In this document: positions 22,570 to 40,778 of the stretch, piece by piece
How positions within the stretch are numbered: position 1 is the stretch's first letter
Layout of the letters: every line of letters starts with the position of its first letter
Source: Tetracentron sinense
Taxonomy: Eukaryota > Streptophyta > Magnoliopsida > Trochodendrales > Trochodendraceae
Assembly: GCA_015143295.1 (NCBI GenBank)
Contig: CM026568.1
Coordinates: forward strand, 16,126,607 to 16,190,606
DNA: 64,000 bases
Direction of reading: 5' to 3'
Position numbers and translations under genes: made by a program
Notes under the pieces: generated by a model
Told to the model about the DNA's origin: nothing
Seen by the model: the letters and a program-made list of their open reading frames with translations, nothing else
Databases searched by the model: none

Positions 22570-25500
22570 TCTTATTTGTCATGCATCTCTTTTTCTAGTC
22601 ATGTTTTTTTGTGCCTATTTGAGGGGCTCATTAGATGGTCATTTCGCTTTTGTATCAGTTGATATCCTAATGATAATGATGTTTTTGTTGGCATCGGCTT
22701 GAGAAATGGAATCTCTTTTGTTTATCTTTTGATTGATAGGTCAACGCTCTCCCTAATTTATTTATTCATGCATATACCTAAGGTTAATGAAGCCCTGTCC
22801 AATTTATCTGCAACCTTCATTGTTGTTATGTCCTTTGTTCTTTGTTGAATGATCTTTGGAATCATCGGCTGTGTTTCATTGCATTTCTGAAAATTTTCCA
22901 GCACTTAAAAAACAGTTTCTCAGCTACAGAATGCAAAATCACATTTGGTTGTGAGAAAATTAATATGTTTATTAAAAATAAAAACTGTTTTCCCCCCTTG
23001 AAACAAGTCTTGTTTTTCTGTTTGTTTTGCTGGTTTTGACAGAAATGGGAAAGAAAACAAATGAGTTAGGCACATTTGTATGTAGGTGATCTTTGGGACC
23101 CGCAAAAGGTTCTTCAAAACATTTTTCACACATGACATCCAAACAAGTTTAGTTTAGTTTTCAGGAATGATAACCAAAGGAAGCCATTGTTTTTCATTTT
23201 TGTCTTCAATAATTTTTTTGACATTGAAGGAAAGTTGGAATTTTGAAACCGACCATCTGAAGACATCCGGACTGAGCAATGCAGGATGTGTTGCAGCGCC
23301 GGACTGCGGGCGCGATAGATTTAGGTGACTGGCTTGAGCTGGCTCCACCCTTTCTAAAACATGCTCAAAATAAAATGTTCCATGGTCTGTTTTGGCTACC
23401 TATCTAACAAAAATCACAGGACATCCAAGGAATTCATGAATCAAAAACACAATTGCAGTTTACTATGATGTCATTCTAAGTTCTAGAGATGAGAAAGAGT
23501 GAGCAGCAATTATTGGTGCATTGTCGGTGGTGCCATCGGATAAGAAACTGGGACAACATAATGGGGGGGGGGGTTTACAGCCGTTACCATGTGCCCAGTG
23601 GGCTGACCTACTGGGGGTGCATTCAGACCTACTGAAACTGTAGCCTTCTCTTTCTCAAATCATTATGCACTTCAATGAACTTAATCCAATCAAGAAAGGT
23701 CCATCTGGTATAAAAACTGAAGAAAAGAAATTATCCAGGGAAAACCCTACATTGGATGCTCTTTGCCAAGGGATACAGATTGCATATGTTAAAACGGTTG
23801 GCAAATCCCAGAAAACACCACCTTTGCTAGTCTTCTCCTAAAGATGATACAACCCAGCTTAGCAACTTGTTCTCCCGAAACAATACTGAGATGGTGAAGG
23901 GCAGGGGGTGAATAGATAGAATAAAGGCATGATTTTGTATTTAAAAGACCATATCAAATGTTTAAAGTGCATTCACCAGAACATTTTTGTACTGGGTCTT
24001 TTGAAAATTGTCATGAATGTTTGGCCTTTAAGCTATTCCAAGCAAGATAAGATAACCTGCATATTAATTAAAAAAATAAAAATAAAAAAGCTAATTTGTA
24101 TTGATATGACCACTTGGAAGGAGCCTAACCTCCATGGGTGCCATTTGTTTGGGGGGGGGGGGGGGGGGGTCAATTAAAAGCTTATATAATTCAAACTATA
24201 AATTACACAAATCCTAAGAAAACCCAACCTAAAATCTAATTATTCTCTTAATTTATTCCCTATTATATGAGGTTAGTAACATTCCACCGCATGAACTTTG
24301 TCCTCAAGATTTAGAAGCACATTAATCTTTAGATAATCCTCACATAAGAGCAAAGAAAATAGATGCAATTGGGATAAAGCTAACTTAAAGGGGGTCTTCC
24401 CCTTAATAACCGCATGCGCTTCGATGAAATTTTCCTTTGACTTTTAACCTTCACAACATCAATCTTCCAGTAAAATCACAACCTTTAGATTGGGAAGTTT
24501 TCAAATACCAATTGTTATGAATCTGCATATTAATAAAATAAAAAAATACAAAATAAACTAGTTTTTATTGATAGGACTACTTCGAGGGAGCCTAACCTCC
24601 ATGGATGCCACTGAAGGGACCAAACCTCCTTACAATACTCATTTTTCTTTGGTTCATAGTGTTACCTAAGTACTTCAGTTTTCTCAAATTTTGTTGTGCT
24701 GACACTTGAACACAACATGACACTCATTGGCAGGTGTCTATATCATGTCATGATGACATCAATAATATGATTAGGCACATGGTGCTTTAAGTATGTCGTA
24801 CCATTTAAAAAATACAATTATAAGGAACTTTTTGTTAAATTGTGTTACTTTTTTAGAAACATAGACAAAATTTTACTAGGAGAACAACGACAACAACAAC
24901 GATCAAAATGTATATCTCTCTGCTCTTCGCTCTCTTGTTGCTCATTTCTACTCCTTATATGAGTATTTTTTTATAATTTAGGTATATATATTTTAAAAAA
25001 AATTAGGGACTAGTGATCCCCCTCTTTTTGTTACTATTGTTATTTAAAAATCTTGAGTTATAATATATATATATATATATTTTATCATTTAAAAAAAATT
25101 ATATGTCTGTGCCACTGTATTGGGATTTTTAGAGCAAACACCCCAAGACTCCTGGATACTTGGCACCTGCACCACGTGCCTAGGCACTGTTGGTTCACCC
25201 TAAATTTCACCCTAAATACCAACACCCCTCATTTATAAAATAACTTAAACCCTTACAAGGAAACCTATATAATTCAAACTCTATAAGAAACAAATCTTGA
25301 GAAAACCAAATCTAAATATCCACCAAATCTAATTAAATCTCTTAATTTATTCCCTGCTAAATGGAGTTGTAACATATGATAAAAGAAACTGGCATACTGA
25401 ATTTTGGGCAAAAGCTCTTGTGGAAGCAGATGGATGATTGATTGATCTGTTCTCAAGCACCATGAGTTTCTTTACTACACAAGTAATGAACCAGTTCTTT

Positions 25501-25638
25501 CACCAACTAGTTTCCCAACCATAATGGAGTATACAAAGTCTTTGCAGATGCATAGAAAATGAAACTTACAGAAAATAAACTACAAAAAGTTGAAACCCAT
25601 TCGTCAATGATCAAGTTGAATGAATGTTCACACCCTGT
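22570..25638. other. Region between the convergent HDA5 and SOG1 genes
   Basis: Probably the 3' UTRs at both edges. Between them are G-runs of 11 (23563-23573) and 19 (24151-24169). There are also direct repeats: gcctaacctccatgg occurs at about 24123 and 24589, and the tataattcaaact...ttaatttattccct stretch occurs at about 24183-24265 and 25268-25355. The block tgaactttgtcctcaaga (about 24293-24310) resembles the complement of the end of a chromovirus polyprotein. No gene seen. Confidence 0.45.
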
Positions 25639-31024
<5,386 letters not shown>

Positions 31025-31387
31025 TTTAGAGGGATGGCAAGTGCAGGTAAATCGATCAAAACCAGCAATTGCCTTTCCACAGCTTTTTCTTCTTCTGATC
31101 CTTTCTTCTGCTTTGTGGGGGTGATGAAAAAGGTCTTCTTTTTATTTATTTTATTATTACTTTTTCATCTTTTAAGTGGTTTTTGAAATTTGAAAATCTC
31201 ACACACTGTTTGTCGGCGGAAGAGTCCTTGGAACGAGCTCAAACGGTAATTTGAACAGATAACTTTTTTTTTTTTTTTTTTTTCCTGGAAGGTAAATTTG
31301 AAGAGATACTTATACTAACTAAAAAGTTTAAAAAAAAGTTGCCAAGGCAAAATGATGAATTCTAATTTTCCTTTTTTAACTAACGAG

Positions 31388-31555
31388 GAGTTTGGCTGGT
31401 GGCTAAGACCACGCCCCTCAGAAGAAGAAGAAGAAGCAGAAGTCTTAAGTTCGAGTCCCTTCCCCTTGTTGGCCACCCTCGAGATTAGTGAGAGAATTTG
31501 CACAACCCGTGAAAATTAGTCGGGTGCTCTAAGAGGCCTGGACATCATTACAGGA
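31388..31555 (+). mobile_element. SINE (tRNA-derived), 5' of SOG1
   Basis: Contains an A-box-like ggctggtggctaagacc and a B box gttcgagtccc, followed by a body with aaattagtcgggtgctc and ggcctggacatc, similar to the Au-SINE tail layout. It ends in an A-rich stretch. A GAA microsatellite separates the two boxes. No amino-acid-acceptor structure, so not a tRNA gene. Confidence 0.6.
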
Positions 31556-31838
31556 AAAAACTATTTTTTTTCTTCAAAAAAAACTATTACCGTGGGTGTA
31601 ACACCAGCAATTATTGCCACAAGAAAGCTTGAACTGTCTACGTTTGAGCTTCGTATTTTCTTACTCAAAAAATAAAGGGTCAAAAAGTTGTAGTGGTAGT
31701 TTCCGGTCAGTAGTGGTAAAAGTGATTTAGTGCGACCGACTCACCCAAAGCGACTTCGCCAGTACTTATTCTGTTGACTTAAATGCCACGATGTATTGAC
31801 TTAGAGTGGGACATATTCTCCAACAACCCCTTCTCATC

Positions 31839-32141
31839 GAGGCCTTGGCTTGCCTCTGGCGAAGCCAGAAAGGGCTTATCTCGGGGTTCCATAGAATAGG
31901 TGACATGTGGTGGAGAAGTCAAAATCATGGGCCATGATTTTGACTTCTCCGCACACAAATGGACATGTGGCGATAAGCGTGTGAGAATAAGGGGGAGAGA
32001 TATCAAATGGGGAGAAGTCAAAAATCATGGGGAGAAAATAAATGACTTCTCCCCATTTGTCTGCCAGCTGCCGCACAATGTATGGAACCCCGAGAGCCCC
32101 GAGAGCCCTTTCTGGCTTCGCCAGAGACAATCCGAGGCCTC
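31839..32141. mobile_element. Foldback (palindromic) element, family F, copy 1
   Basis: 303 bp. The ends start GAGGCC and both include CTCTGGCGAAGCCAGAAAGG inverted; the middle holds further inverted blocks with GAGAAGTCAAAATCATGG. It is flanked by TCATC (31834-31838 and 32142-32146). Related copies sit in LAR introns 1 and 3. Confidence 0.75.
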
Positions 32142-32264
32142 TCATCAATGGGCTCTGAGTCTATGACCCTAAAAGATTGACTCCATTGGATATGATTCTA
32201 GATGATGAGAATATTGAAAAAATTGGTCCTGAGAAGAAGATTCTCTGAGTTCTATTCAGTCCCT

Positions 32265-32437
32265 TAGGGATGGCAATATGACCCGTCCCCGTAGGAGCCC
32301 GTCCCATCCCTATAGGGGCGGTTCTTTTTAAAAAAAATCGGGGGTGGGACGGGGATGGTATAAAAAAATAAGCCCTGACTCGGGGGTGGGACAGGGGCGG
32401 TTTTAGTATACCCCGCTCCGGTGCCCTGCCCGCCTGC

Positions 32438-32470
<33 letters not shown>

Positions 32471-32701
32471 CCATTTAAATAAATATATATAAAAAAATAT
32501 ATATTTATATATTTTCATTTATATATATATACATATAAAAGGCAGGCGGGGCGGGGATTTTATAAGCGGGGCGGGGGCGGTTTCACCATATGTATGCCCC
32601 TGTCGGGGCGGGGCAGGGCAGGGTGGGGCGAGGCGGGGCGGCTTTATAATCAGGGCGGGGCCAGGGTGGAAGAAAACCACCCCGCCCCATTGCCATTCCT
32701 A
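32265..32701. mobile_element. GC-rich miniature with GGGGCGGGG arrays
   Basis: Inverted ends TAGGGATGGCAAT and ATTGCCATTCCTA, with subterminal runs of GGGGCGGGG/CCCGTCCC around an AT core with TA repeats. The layout of many short subterminal motifs fits hAT non-autonomous elements. No target duplication was recognised. Confidence 0.6.
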
Positions 32702-32744
32702 ATTGTAGGTCCTGGTTATCAAACTCAACCATTCGTGGTAAGTC

Positions 32745-33239
32745 CTAGGACTGTCAATGGATCGGATCATGATCGATTAGCCGGACTTTGGACCCTATAT
32801 GTGATCTGTCAGATTGGATTCGGATCGGATCGGTGAAATCCGATTATAATCGGATCGGATTTGGATATAGGATGATCTGATCCGATTATATTAACTTTTA
32901 AAAGTAATTTTAAATATATTTAATAGATTTTTTATACATAAAGTATTAATTTTTTAAAAATTAACATTAATTAGAGTTAATTAAGCTAATATTAGATTTT
33001 TATATTATTAAAATAGAGTTTTTTTTAAAAAAATTAACCTTAATTGGATCGGATCAGATCCGGATCTTAAAAATATAATCGGACTCGGACTCGGACTCGG
33101 ATCGATTAATTTATGATCCGTCGGATCTCGGATTGGATTCGGATCTGTCGGATTCTTAATTGGATCGGATTCGGATCTAAGCAGATCCGTTTCGAATTTA
33201 GGCAGATCCGGTTCGAATCTGACCCGTTGACAGCCCTAG
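32745..33239. mobile_element. hAT-like miniature with GGATCGGAT arrays, copy 1
   Basis: Inverted ends CTAGGACTGTCAATGG and CTAGGGCTGTCAACGG; flanks GGTAAGTC and ACTAAGTC agree at six of eight bases. Many GATCGGAT motifs near both ends. A relative with aaatccgatccg motifs lies at 45070-45508. Confidence 0.75.
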
Positions 33240-33929
33240 ACTAAGTCCCTACCTAAGTAACCAAAGCGTAGGGTGGGAGTGAAAGCACGAGAACATTAAA
33301 TTTCAATTTAGGATAGGGGCGAGAGCGTCTTTAAAGTACTGGTATATATGTACATGATGGTTTTGAAAATTACTTATAGACCATAAACATGCTTCAATAG
33401 GAAGAAGATGACTTTCACTTAAGAGTTCTCCATAGGATATAGAGATTCCCTAGCTAGTGAAGAGACGTTTGTGAATAACAAACCTTCTAAACTCACATGT
33501 ATATATCTAAAGACTAAATAAAATGGAGTTTTCTTATCACATGTGTATACATAAATAGAATTTTAATTTAAATAGGATACTAGTAATAGAATTTTAATTT
33601 AAATAGGATCTTGTTAAAGAGCAAACTTTCTTAAATTTATTTGCTAATTATTTACGTAAAATGCCATTAATGAAATTCATAATGGTCATACTATCCCTAA
33701 GAACCACTATAAAAATTAGTCCTCAACTTCTCTCTTTATTTATTAATATAATGTTTACTTTATCAACAATAAAGTAAGGAAGGTTAATTTTGTCAGCATA
33801 AAGTTTAAGTTACTCCTTATACTTTCATTAGTAGAATGATATATTATATTTAGACTATACACTCTTATACCACTCTATGGACACTGTTATACCATAACAA
33901 TGTGCACAATGGTTGTATGTTTACAACCA

Positions 33930-34087
33930 CCTCTTGTGTGAGTGGTAGGGGTGTGACCTTCCATGGTGGAGGTCGGGGGATCGAATCCCCTTGGGGTATG
34001 AGTTACAAGAGCTCCAATGCCCCCAGCTAACTTCTGACCATACTGACTGTACTAATGTAGGTAAATGATGATTCTACAAAAAAAAAT
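33930..34087 (+). mobile_element. SINE (tRNA-derived) with A-tail
   Basis: A box region gtgtgagtggtaggggtg, B box ggggatcgaatcccc, then a body ending in nine A. The flanks TGTATGTTTA (before) and CGTATGTTTT (after) look like a target duplication with two mismatches. Confidence 0.65.
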
Positions 34088-34270
34088 GTCGTATGTTTTA
34101 TATTATACTCATAGATTTTATATCATATATAATCTAATATATGCTTAGTATAGTAGTATATTATATATGTATTATTACATATACTAAACAATATTTTATT
34201 TTTTAACACTGTAGACATTTTTATAACAAAAATGTATACACTATTACGCTTTATGTTAATAATACAAAAT

Positions 34271-34470
34271 ATAATATAAGTAAATATATCAGGCCGAGCT
34301 GGGTTTGGGCTTTAAAGAGCCAAGCCCAAGCCCAAGTCCGGCCCACATTAATATGGGCCTAAGAAATTGAGTCTGGCCCTAGCCCAAGGTACAGAAGTAT
34401 GGGTAGTGAGCAGGCTTTTTTTGGGCTGGGCTCGTCATTGGGCCGGCCCAGTCCATTGACACCACTAGTC
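34271..34470. repeat. GGGC-rich repeat remnant
   Basis: Short reiterated motifs gggcttt, aagcccaagcc and gggccggccc, ending at ccattgacaccactag. It resembles one end plus body of an hAT-like miniature; the partner end is unclear. Confidence 0.4.
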
Positions 34471-34687
34471 TTGATCATTCCAACCAAAATTTTTGGTGCA
34501 CGACTCTCAGTATTAATGTCTATAAAGCTATAAGTTTGAGCTTGACTCAATCCTAACTCACCAACTCATATCAGGTTACCCACGAAGTCATTTTCAATCG
34601 AAAGTTGGACATTTCCACCCAAAGCCCATCAGTTATCAGGGACAGGTTTACAAACCGATAATAACAGTATAAGGAGGCTGGATTACA

Positions 34688-34850
34688 GGGACGGAGCCAT
34701 GGGGGGCAAGGGGAATCAGCTGCCCCACTTAAACTATTGGATCAGGATATCCGCGTTTATACCAAAAAAAAAAAAGAGGGCATAGCCATGGGCAAGGGGC
34801 AGCTGACCCCTAACTTATGAAACAAAAAATTAAGGTAAATTATACTGACC
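34688..34850. repeat. GGGACGGAGCCA-family remnant
   Basis: The text cagggacggagccatgg, then ggcaaggggaatcagctgcccc, is a dispersed family here. Relatives occur at about 45985-46060 (reverse), 50155-50330 and 52705-53220. No coding frame. Confidence 0.5.
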
Positions 34851-36438
34851 TCACATGAGGTTTGGTGGAATTGTAGAAACCTCCTATCTTGTTTTTTAAA
34901 TAATGTTAGACCTTTTCTAATGATAGATAAAATTACAGAAACCTCCCTCTTGTATTTGAGATTTCATTCCCCCCCCCCCCCCCCCTCTACTTCAATTATT
35001 GGTAATAGATTCCCCATTTCATTAGTATGCGCTTATGACATGGATGAATTTTGGTTATGTCATAGTTTAAACATTTTAAAATACTCGAATTATCCTTCTT
35101 GAAGTGGGTCAACTTGGTTATACGATATTGTTTCCTTGAATAAATAAATGAGAGTAAAATCATAAAAGAGCATCCTCCGTTAGTGGCATCAACTTAACTA
35201 GCCTAATAGGAGAGGACAGTGTAATTACAAAAACAAGATGAGAGGTTTTCATAATTTCATTAAACCTCAAGAGAGGACAATGTAATTTTATAAACAAAAG
35301 GGGAGGTTTCTATAATTTTGTCATACTTTAGGGAGAGTGTTATTTTAGAAACAAGAAAAGAGGTTTTTGCAATTTCACCATACGCAATAACTTCTTCTCC
35401 ATAAAATGGGTGTCCATGAGAAAGCGGACTAATAGAGTCCACATCAGCCTCCCACTCATGTGCCAAAGTTCCAATATTCCACTAGCATTTCCCATGTTAC
35501 AAAAGTGTTATGCTACATCCAAATGAAGCATGCTGCTATTTTCTAAACAGGTCATCATAACGACATGTAAAAAGCTTATTGGAAGTGGGTGAGGTGGAGG
35601 GGAATGAGGATCCTTTGCAAGACTTTGGTAGCAGAGGGGCTGCAGAATCAATGTCATGGATGCTCCTTTGGATTTTAGAAATATGGTTTAAAATGAAACG
35701 ACAAAACCTTAACCCAGCTCTATGTAGGCTTACTTTGCTGCATTTTTTCCCCTTTGTAATGGCAATTAGAGTGATATTGACTGTAGAAAGTGTATGAAGA
35801 AAAGGGCCCAAATCCTATTAACAAATAAGGTTAGATTCGAGCCAAGTTGGCTTGTGACCTTGGCTTGGCTCGGCTCGGCTCGGCTCAGCTCATTTGAATC
35901 AAGCTCAAGCCTTTAAACTGACTGTTAAGCTGCTTTCTTAAAGTATCTCCGGAGGCCCAAATGATCAAACTAAGATTTTATTTGAGCTTGAATATTTAAA
36001 CAAGTTAAGCCCGAGCCAGGATTTGTTTGATGATTCGGCTTGGCTCATTTAAAGCTCGGCCCAAAATTATAAAATAATAATTTTTAACTTATAATAATTA
36101 GGTTTAGGAAAAGAAAGGTTAGAAGTTCAAAGCAAAAACACTAACTCTCTTACTTCTGAATTGAGGAATATCCTCAAATTTGATTATTTTGTCTGATTTA
36201 TATTAGTTTTGTGCAGTTTCTTGTATGGTAACTTAAAGATTAAATAATTTTATTAAAAACATGTAAAATTGAACATCTTGAAATTTTAATAAAGCTTAGC
36301 CAACCCGAGCTCAACTTACCTTGAATCAAGTTTAAGCTTGAATCAGGCTCAAGCTCAATCAAGCTTGTTCAAGCCAAGCTCAAGCATGGCAATTCAAGAT
36401 TAAATCAAGCTCAAGTTTGTTTAAACCTAGCTTGACTC

Positions 36439-36632
36439 GAATACAGGTCTATTAATATGACCCAACCTAGGCTATAATTCCAATTTGGACAACCTAAACT
36501 TCTCCAATTGAAACTAAAATCTCACCATTGTTGACGAATACAGGTCTATTAATATGACCCAACCTAGGCTATAATTCCAATTTGGACAACCTAAACTTCT
36601 CCAATTGAAACTAAAATCTCACCATTGTTGAC
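36439..36632. repeat. Perfect tandem duplication, 97-bp unit
   Basis: 36439-36535 and 36536-36632 are identical over 97 bp, both starting gaatacaggtctatt and ending accattgttgac. It lies at the edge of a GCTCGGCTCGG-rich repeat (about 35830-36440). Identity implies a recent event or assembly duplication. Confidence 0.95.
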
Positions 36633-37853
36633 TATGTAATAAACAGGAAATTTGCGATGAAGAAAATTTGAATTTAGGGGTGGCAACTGGCAAGGCCCAC
36701 CACAGCCCCTGGCGACACCCTTCCAGCCCAATCCCTTGCTCAGCCCGGATTTGGGCCCGTCCTGGCCACCTACTGGGGAGGGGGGTTCATAGATTGGCTT
36801 GATCAGTTCCATTTGGGTCTAAATATTTGGATCCGTCGGCCTTGTGCTGGGCCAAATCTGGGGGAGTTGTCACCCCTAATTTGGAGTTTCGAGGAGACCA
36901 GTTATAACTTGAAGATGACATATGTCGATTCCGATGTTCGGCAGGTTATAACCTGTCTCTTCGAGTCCCATTATAACCTATGAGAATCCCAAGTCCACTT
37001 TCCACAAACATGGGCGCCAGCTGATCTGCAGCGTGAATGTGTGAGGTATGTTGAGTAAAACCTACTCAATCTCGTCGTTTGTGGCGTCGCTATTAGCTTA
37101 ATAAATGGTTTATGTATGAACTAATTAATAATTAGAGAGATCTCGTCCTTTGGGGGGATTATTATTATTTATTATCACCATGTTGGACCCTGCCATTTGC
37201 TCAAATCGATGCCCCATCTTATATTTTCGGTACTCGTGGACCATATATAAGAATATTCTGTCACGATTTCTCCGAATAATTGTTCATTCATTATGAGGAC
37301 TCAAATTGGATTGTCCTTTAAATGCACGTTACACACTTTTCCCCAAACTAGGTTCCACAAAAGTTGGGGGGGTTCAAAACTATTACATTTCCATACATTT
37401 GGGGGTTACACTTATACCCCATCAGCCATGGGAATGGAAGGCCTATCATTACTATCTTCCTCATCACCATTCTTTTTAATCAAGAAGATCCATATATCAT
37501 GATTTGATCATCCATTTTTGGGGTTTTATCCAATTCAAGAAGTGGTTCATCTCTACTTGATATTTGAGTGATGGGTGTATCTATTTTCATGTTTAAGTCA
37601 CGTGGCAAAATAAATATGCCCATCAAATGAATCTAAACCGTTTTATTAGACCTTAGTTTCTCATTATTAGCTCCCTAGGGTTCACTAGACCCTATCCAAG
37701 TTGTAGAAATTTTCAACCATTAATCGGATGGTCAAGAAATGCCGAATGACCTAATATTTTTGTCACCTGTCTCCCAATAATGAAATGACCCTCTTACTTT
37801 TACAATTGGTTAAAACAATAACTTTTATTTTTATAAGTTGTGAAGGTAACTGC

Positions 37854-37889
<36 letters not shown>

Positions 37890-37929
37890 ACTCAAATGTG
37901 ATTGAAGAGTCTAAAACCGCAACCCTAAC

Positions 37930-38600
37930 TCGTGAAACTCGGGCAGGCAGGGCCGGCCCATCCATTAGGCGATCAAAGCCTTTGCTTTAGGCCCCATTAA
38001 AAAAAAATAAAATATAAAAATATTAAAAAGGCCCCATTTAAAATATTAAAAAAATAAAAAAACCCATTTAGAATATTAAAAAGGCCCCATTTATAGTTAA
38101 TTTCTTTATATATATATATATATATATATATTATAAAAGCCCCATTTAGAATTTTGAGCCATTTCCAATTGGTGTTGGTGGTCTCCTGGCCAGCACCAAC
38201 TGGAGAAGATCTTGAGCCATTTTCAAATAGGTTGAAGCAACTTATTTTATGTGATATGTACAATGTTTTTGCATTTTATATGAGTACTTGACAGTAGGTA
38301 GGTCCAGGGCCAGCCCATCCATTAGGCGATCAAAGCCTTTGCTTTAGGCCCCATTAAAAAAATAAAAAAAATATTAAAAATGCCCCATTTAATAAGCGTT
38401 AATCCATCACTGGCCAAGGGCATGTATTATTAATGTTACCTCACTTAAAGTTAATATTATTAATATTAAAAATGCCCCATTTAGTAAGATTGGAAAATGG
38501 CATCTACTCAAGCATGCATTTTCATAAGCGTTAATCCATCACTGGCCAAGGGCATGTATTATTAATGTTACCTCACTTAAAGTTAATAATAACATTCATG
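37930..38600. repeat. Repeat block with GGGCCGGCCC ends and internal duplication
   Basis: The block ccattaggcgatcaaagcc plus tttgctttaggccccatt occurs at about 37959 and 38320, both after GGGCC(G/A)GCCC. A second repeat, of about 66 bp and starting aagcgttaatccatcac, occurs at about 38394 and 38528. CAGGGCCGGCCC resembles a known style of hAT terminus. A TA microsatellite lies at 37857-37888. Confidence 0.65.
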
Positions 38601-39088
38601 TTTTGCATGGGTATAAACAAAAAAAATAAAGAAACCAATTTGATGAATTTAAGACAAGGATGTTCTATACCATTACAGAACCTGTTTTTCTTTAGGAAAG
38701 CTTAGATTAAACTATTAGATTAGTTGAATTTAAGTAAAGCATGTTCTTTCTCATTACCGAACAATTTCCATTTTCATTGGGATTAGCTTAGATTAAACAT
38801 TTCATTAGACAATAAAAGTCTGCCGTTACAGGTGTCACATAATTTTATTAATCCAAAAGATTTGGAGAATTTGATTTGATTGTGATTGGCTACCCAACTT
38901 TGTGTGGTCCGTTTCCTTTCGTTTAATTTTAAAAATTTTAAGCAGGTCTATGATCATAACCCAAGGTCTTAATCAATTGCTTTGTTTATTGCAAGAAACG
39001 AAGATGCCAGCTTGCTAAATGGATAAATTCACTTTTGAGTGTTGGGGCATGATAGATCTGAAAATGATATATATATATATATATATAT

Positions 39089-39249
39089 GGAATGCTAGCC
39101 CTTTAATCAAATTCTACTCTCAGTCTCCACCAACCACTTATTCATTCTTGATGAGAGATAATGCTTTAACCACTATAACTGATTTGATAATTATAGGTGG
39201 TTGGTAAAGGCTGAGAGTAGAGTTTGACCGAGAGTAGGACTAGCATGCC
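39089..39249. mobile_element. Stowaway-like miniature in TA repeat
   Basis: Inverted ends GGAATGCTAGCCCT and GGCATGCTAGTCCT, with further inverted TACTCTC motifs, embedded in TA repeats on both sides. This is compatible with a TA target. A partial relative is seen near 43690-43716. Confidence 0.6.
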
Positions 39250-39649
39250 TATATATATAACCAACAAATCGAACTACTCACAACTCTTGCTTTGCTTTGA
39301 GATGGGGATCACAACAAATTACGATTGAACTAAGAGGGAGTCTCTTTTAACCCCTATAATTAACTGTGGTTAAGATTTACTAACCCTTGGGGGTCAACAA
39401 TATATATAGCTTTGGTTTTTAAAAAATATTTATTGGTGCAATTGGCTACCATATCGGATTTGCTCCCTATGGTTGTGTGTTCAACTCCCACTACCTCTAT
39501 TGTGTCCATAGGAAAAAAATCCGAGTGGGTCGGTGCGGACACCCAAAGAGACTAGTCCTTACCTTGAAGGGTTTGGGACACTCTCTATTAATGCCCCACA
39601 GGTCAACACATTAATAGAGTACATGTATGGTTATGATATGCAGGAGATG

Positions 39650-39835
39650 CACCATATCATCATCACAATTGGAAAGATTTGGATTTAGAATGAGATTGAG
39701 ATTTGATTAGCATTAGATTAGGAATTGTCTCATTTAGTTTCTATATTTATCTATACACTATTATATATCTATTTAAACCCTAGTTGGGTCTCTTTGTAAT
39801 CATCTTAAGAATTCAATAATATAAGTTTTTCATCA
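39650..39835 (+). repeat. LTR fragment followed by primer-binding site
   Basis: The segment ends tttttcatca and is followed at once by TGGTATCAAAGC (39836-39847), a primer site for initiator tRNA-Met. The LTR-like text includes atttaaaccctagttggg and a caataatataag end. Another retrotransposon on the opposite strand begins 35 bp downstream. Confidence 0.6.
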
Positions 39836-39881
39836 TGGTATCAAAGCGGGTGATCTGTCACTTATTTTAATTTTTTTTTTC

Positions 39882-40778
39882 TGAAGAGAAATTGATTTAT
39901 TGAATAGCTTGAATTGATTACAATGACCCATAGAGAGTTTAAATAAATAACTCAAAACTCTTTAATTTAGAATGATAATATTAAAGATAATCCTAATATA
40001 CTAAAGATTATCTATGAGATCTTGTGTATTTTATAGTTATTACATAATTATTTCTCTAACATAATATTTCCCTAATACTCCCCCTCAAACACATGAGGAT
40101 CGAGATCTTCATTGGTTTGGTACAATGCGAGTAGTACTCCTCACCCTTGATCTTCTTTGATAATTTGTTAACAAATAGTTAGAACATTCAATTGTGTTTG
40201 GTGGTCATCGTCAGTCTGTGAAGTTCATCTTTGTCGCATCATGTTCATTTTGAGTTTGTCGGAGCCGGTGGCCCACTAGATCAGGTTGTCATGATCTTCT
40301 CCTAAAGCATATGAAGTATGACTCACGATTTAAAGAAAAATTCTTGTTAGAGAGATCTTCAATAAATGAAAAGTAACAAAGAGATTCATGGGTATGATTA
40401 TGATCATGGGGGTGGTAAAGTATAGAAGCTGATGGTATTTAAAATAATTATTTTTTTTAAAAAAAACAATCAAAAGTTTGACTGCCGGCAGGCGGTGGTG
40501 ACACTACTCGTCGGAAAAAAAAAACAAGAGCTAAGAGGTCACCAAAGGGTCGGTGACTCTGATACCATGTAGAGAAACTGGTTTATTGAATAACTTAAAT
40601 TAATTAGAATGATCCATAGAGAGTTTAAATAAATAACTCAAAACTTTTTAATTTGGAAAGACAATATTAAAGATAATCTTACTATACTAAAGATACTATT
40701 CCAAGATTATCTATGAGATTTTATGTATCTCATAGATATTACATAATTATTTCTCTAATATAATATTTCCCTAATACA
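39882..40778 (-). mobile_element. TRIM-like miniature LTR retrotransposon
   Basis: Direct repeats 39882-40077 and 40568-40778, about 200 bp each, share long near-identical stretches such as gagagtttaaataaataact. On the - strand the 5' LTR ends TCTCTACA and is followed by the primer site TGGTATCAGAGTC (40567-40555). The 3' LTR is preceded by the purine tract gagggggag. The 490-bp interior has no coding frame. The total of 897 bp fits the TRIM class. No target duplication seen. Confidence 0.82.

Noticed and set aside
31876..32166. Open frames on both strands of about 90 codons
   Set aside because: They arise from the long palindrome of foldback family F, which is open on both strands by symmetry.
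31388..34087. tRNA genes suggested by B-box-like sequences at about 31450 and 33975
   Set aside because: No acceptor stem, no full cloverleaf, and SINE-like bodies with A-rich tails follow.
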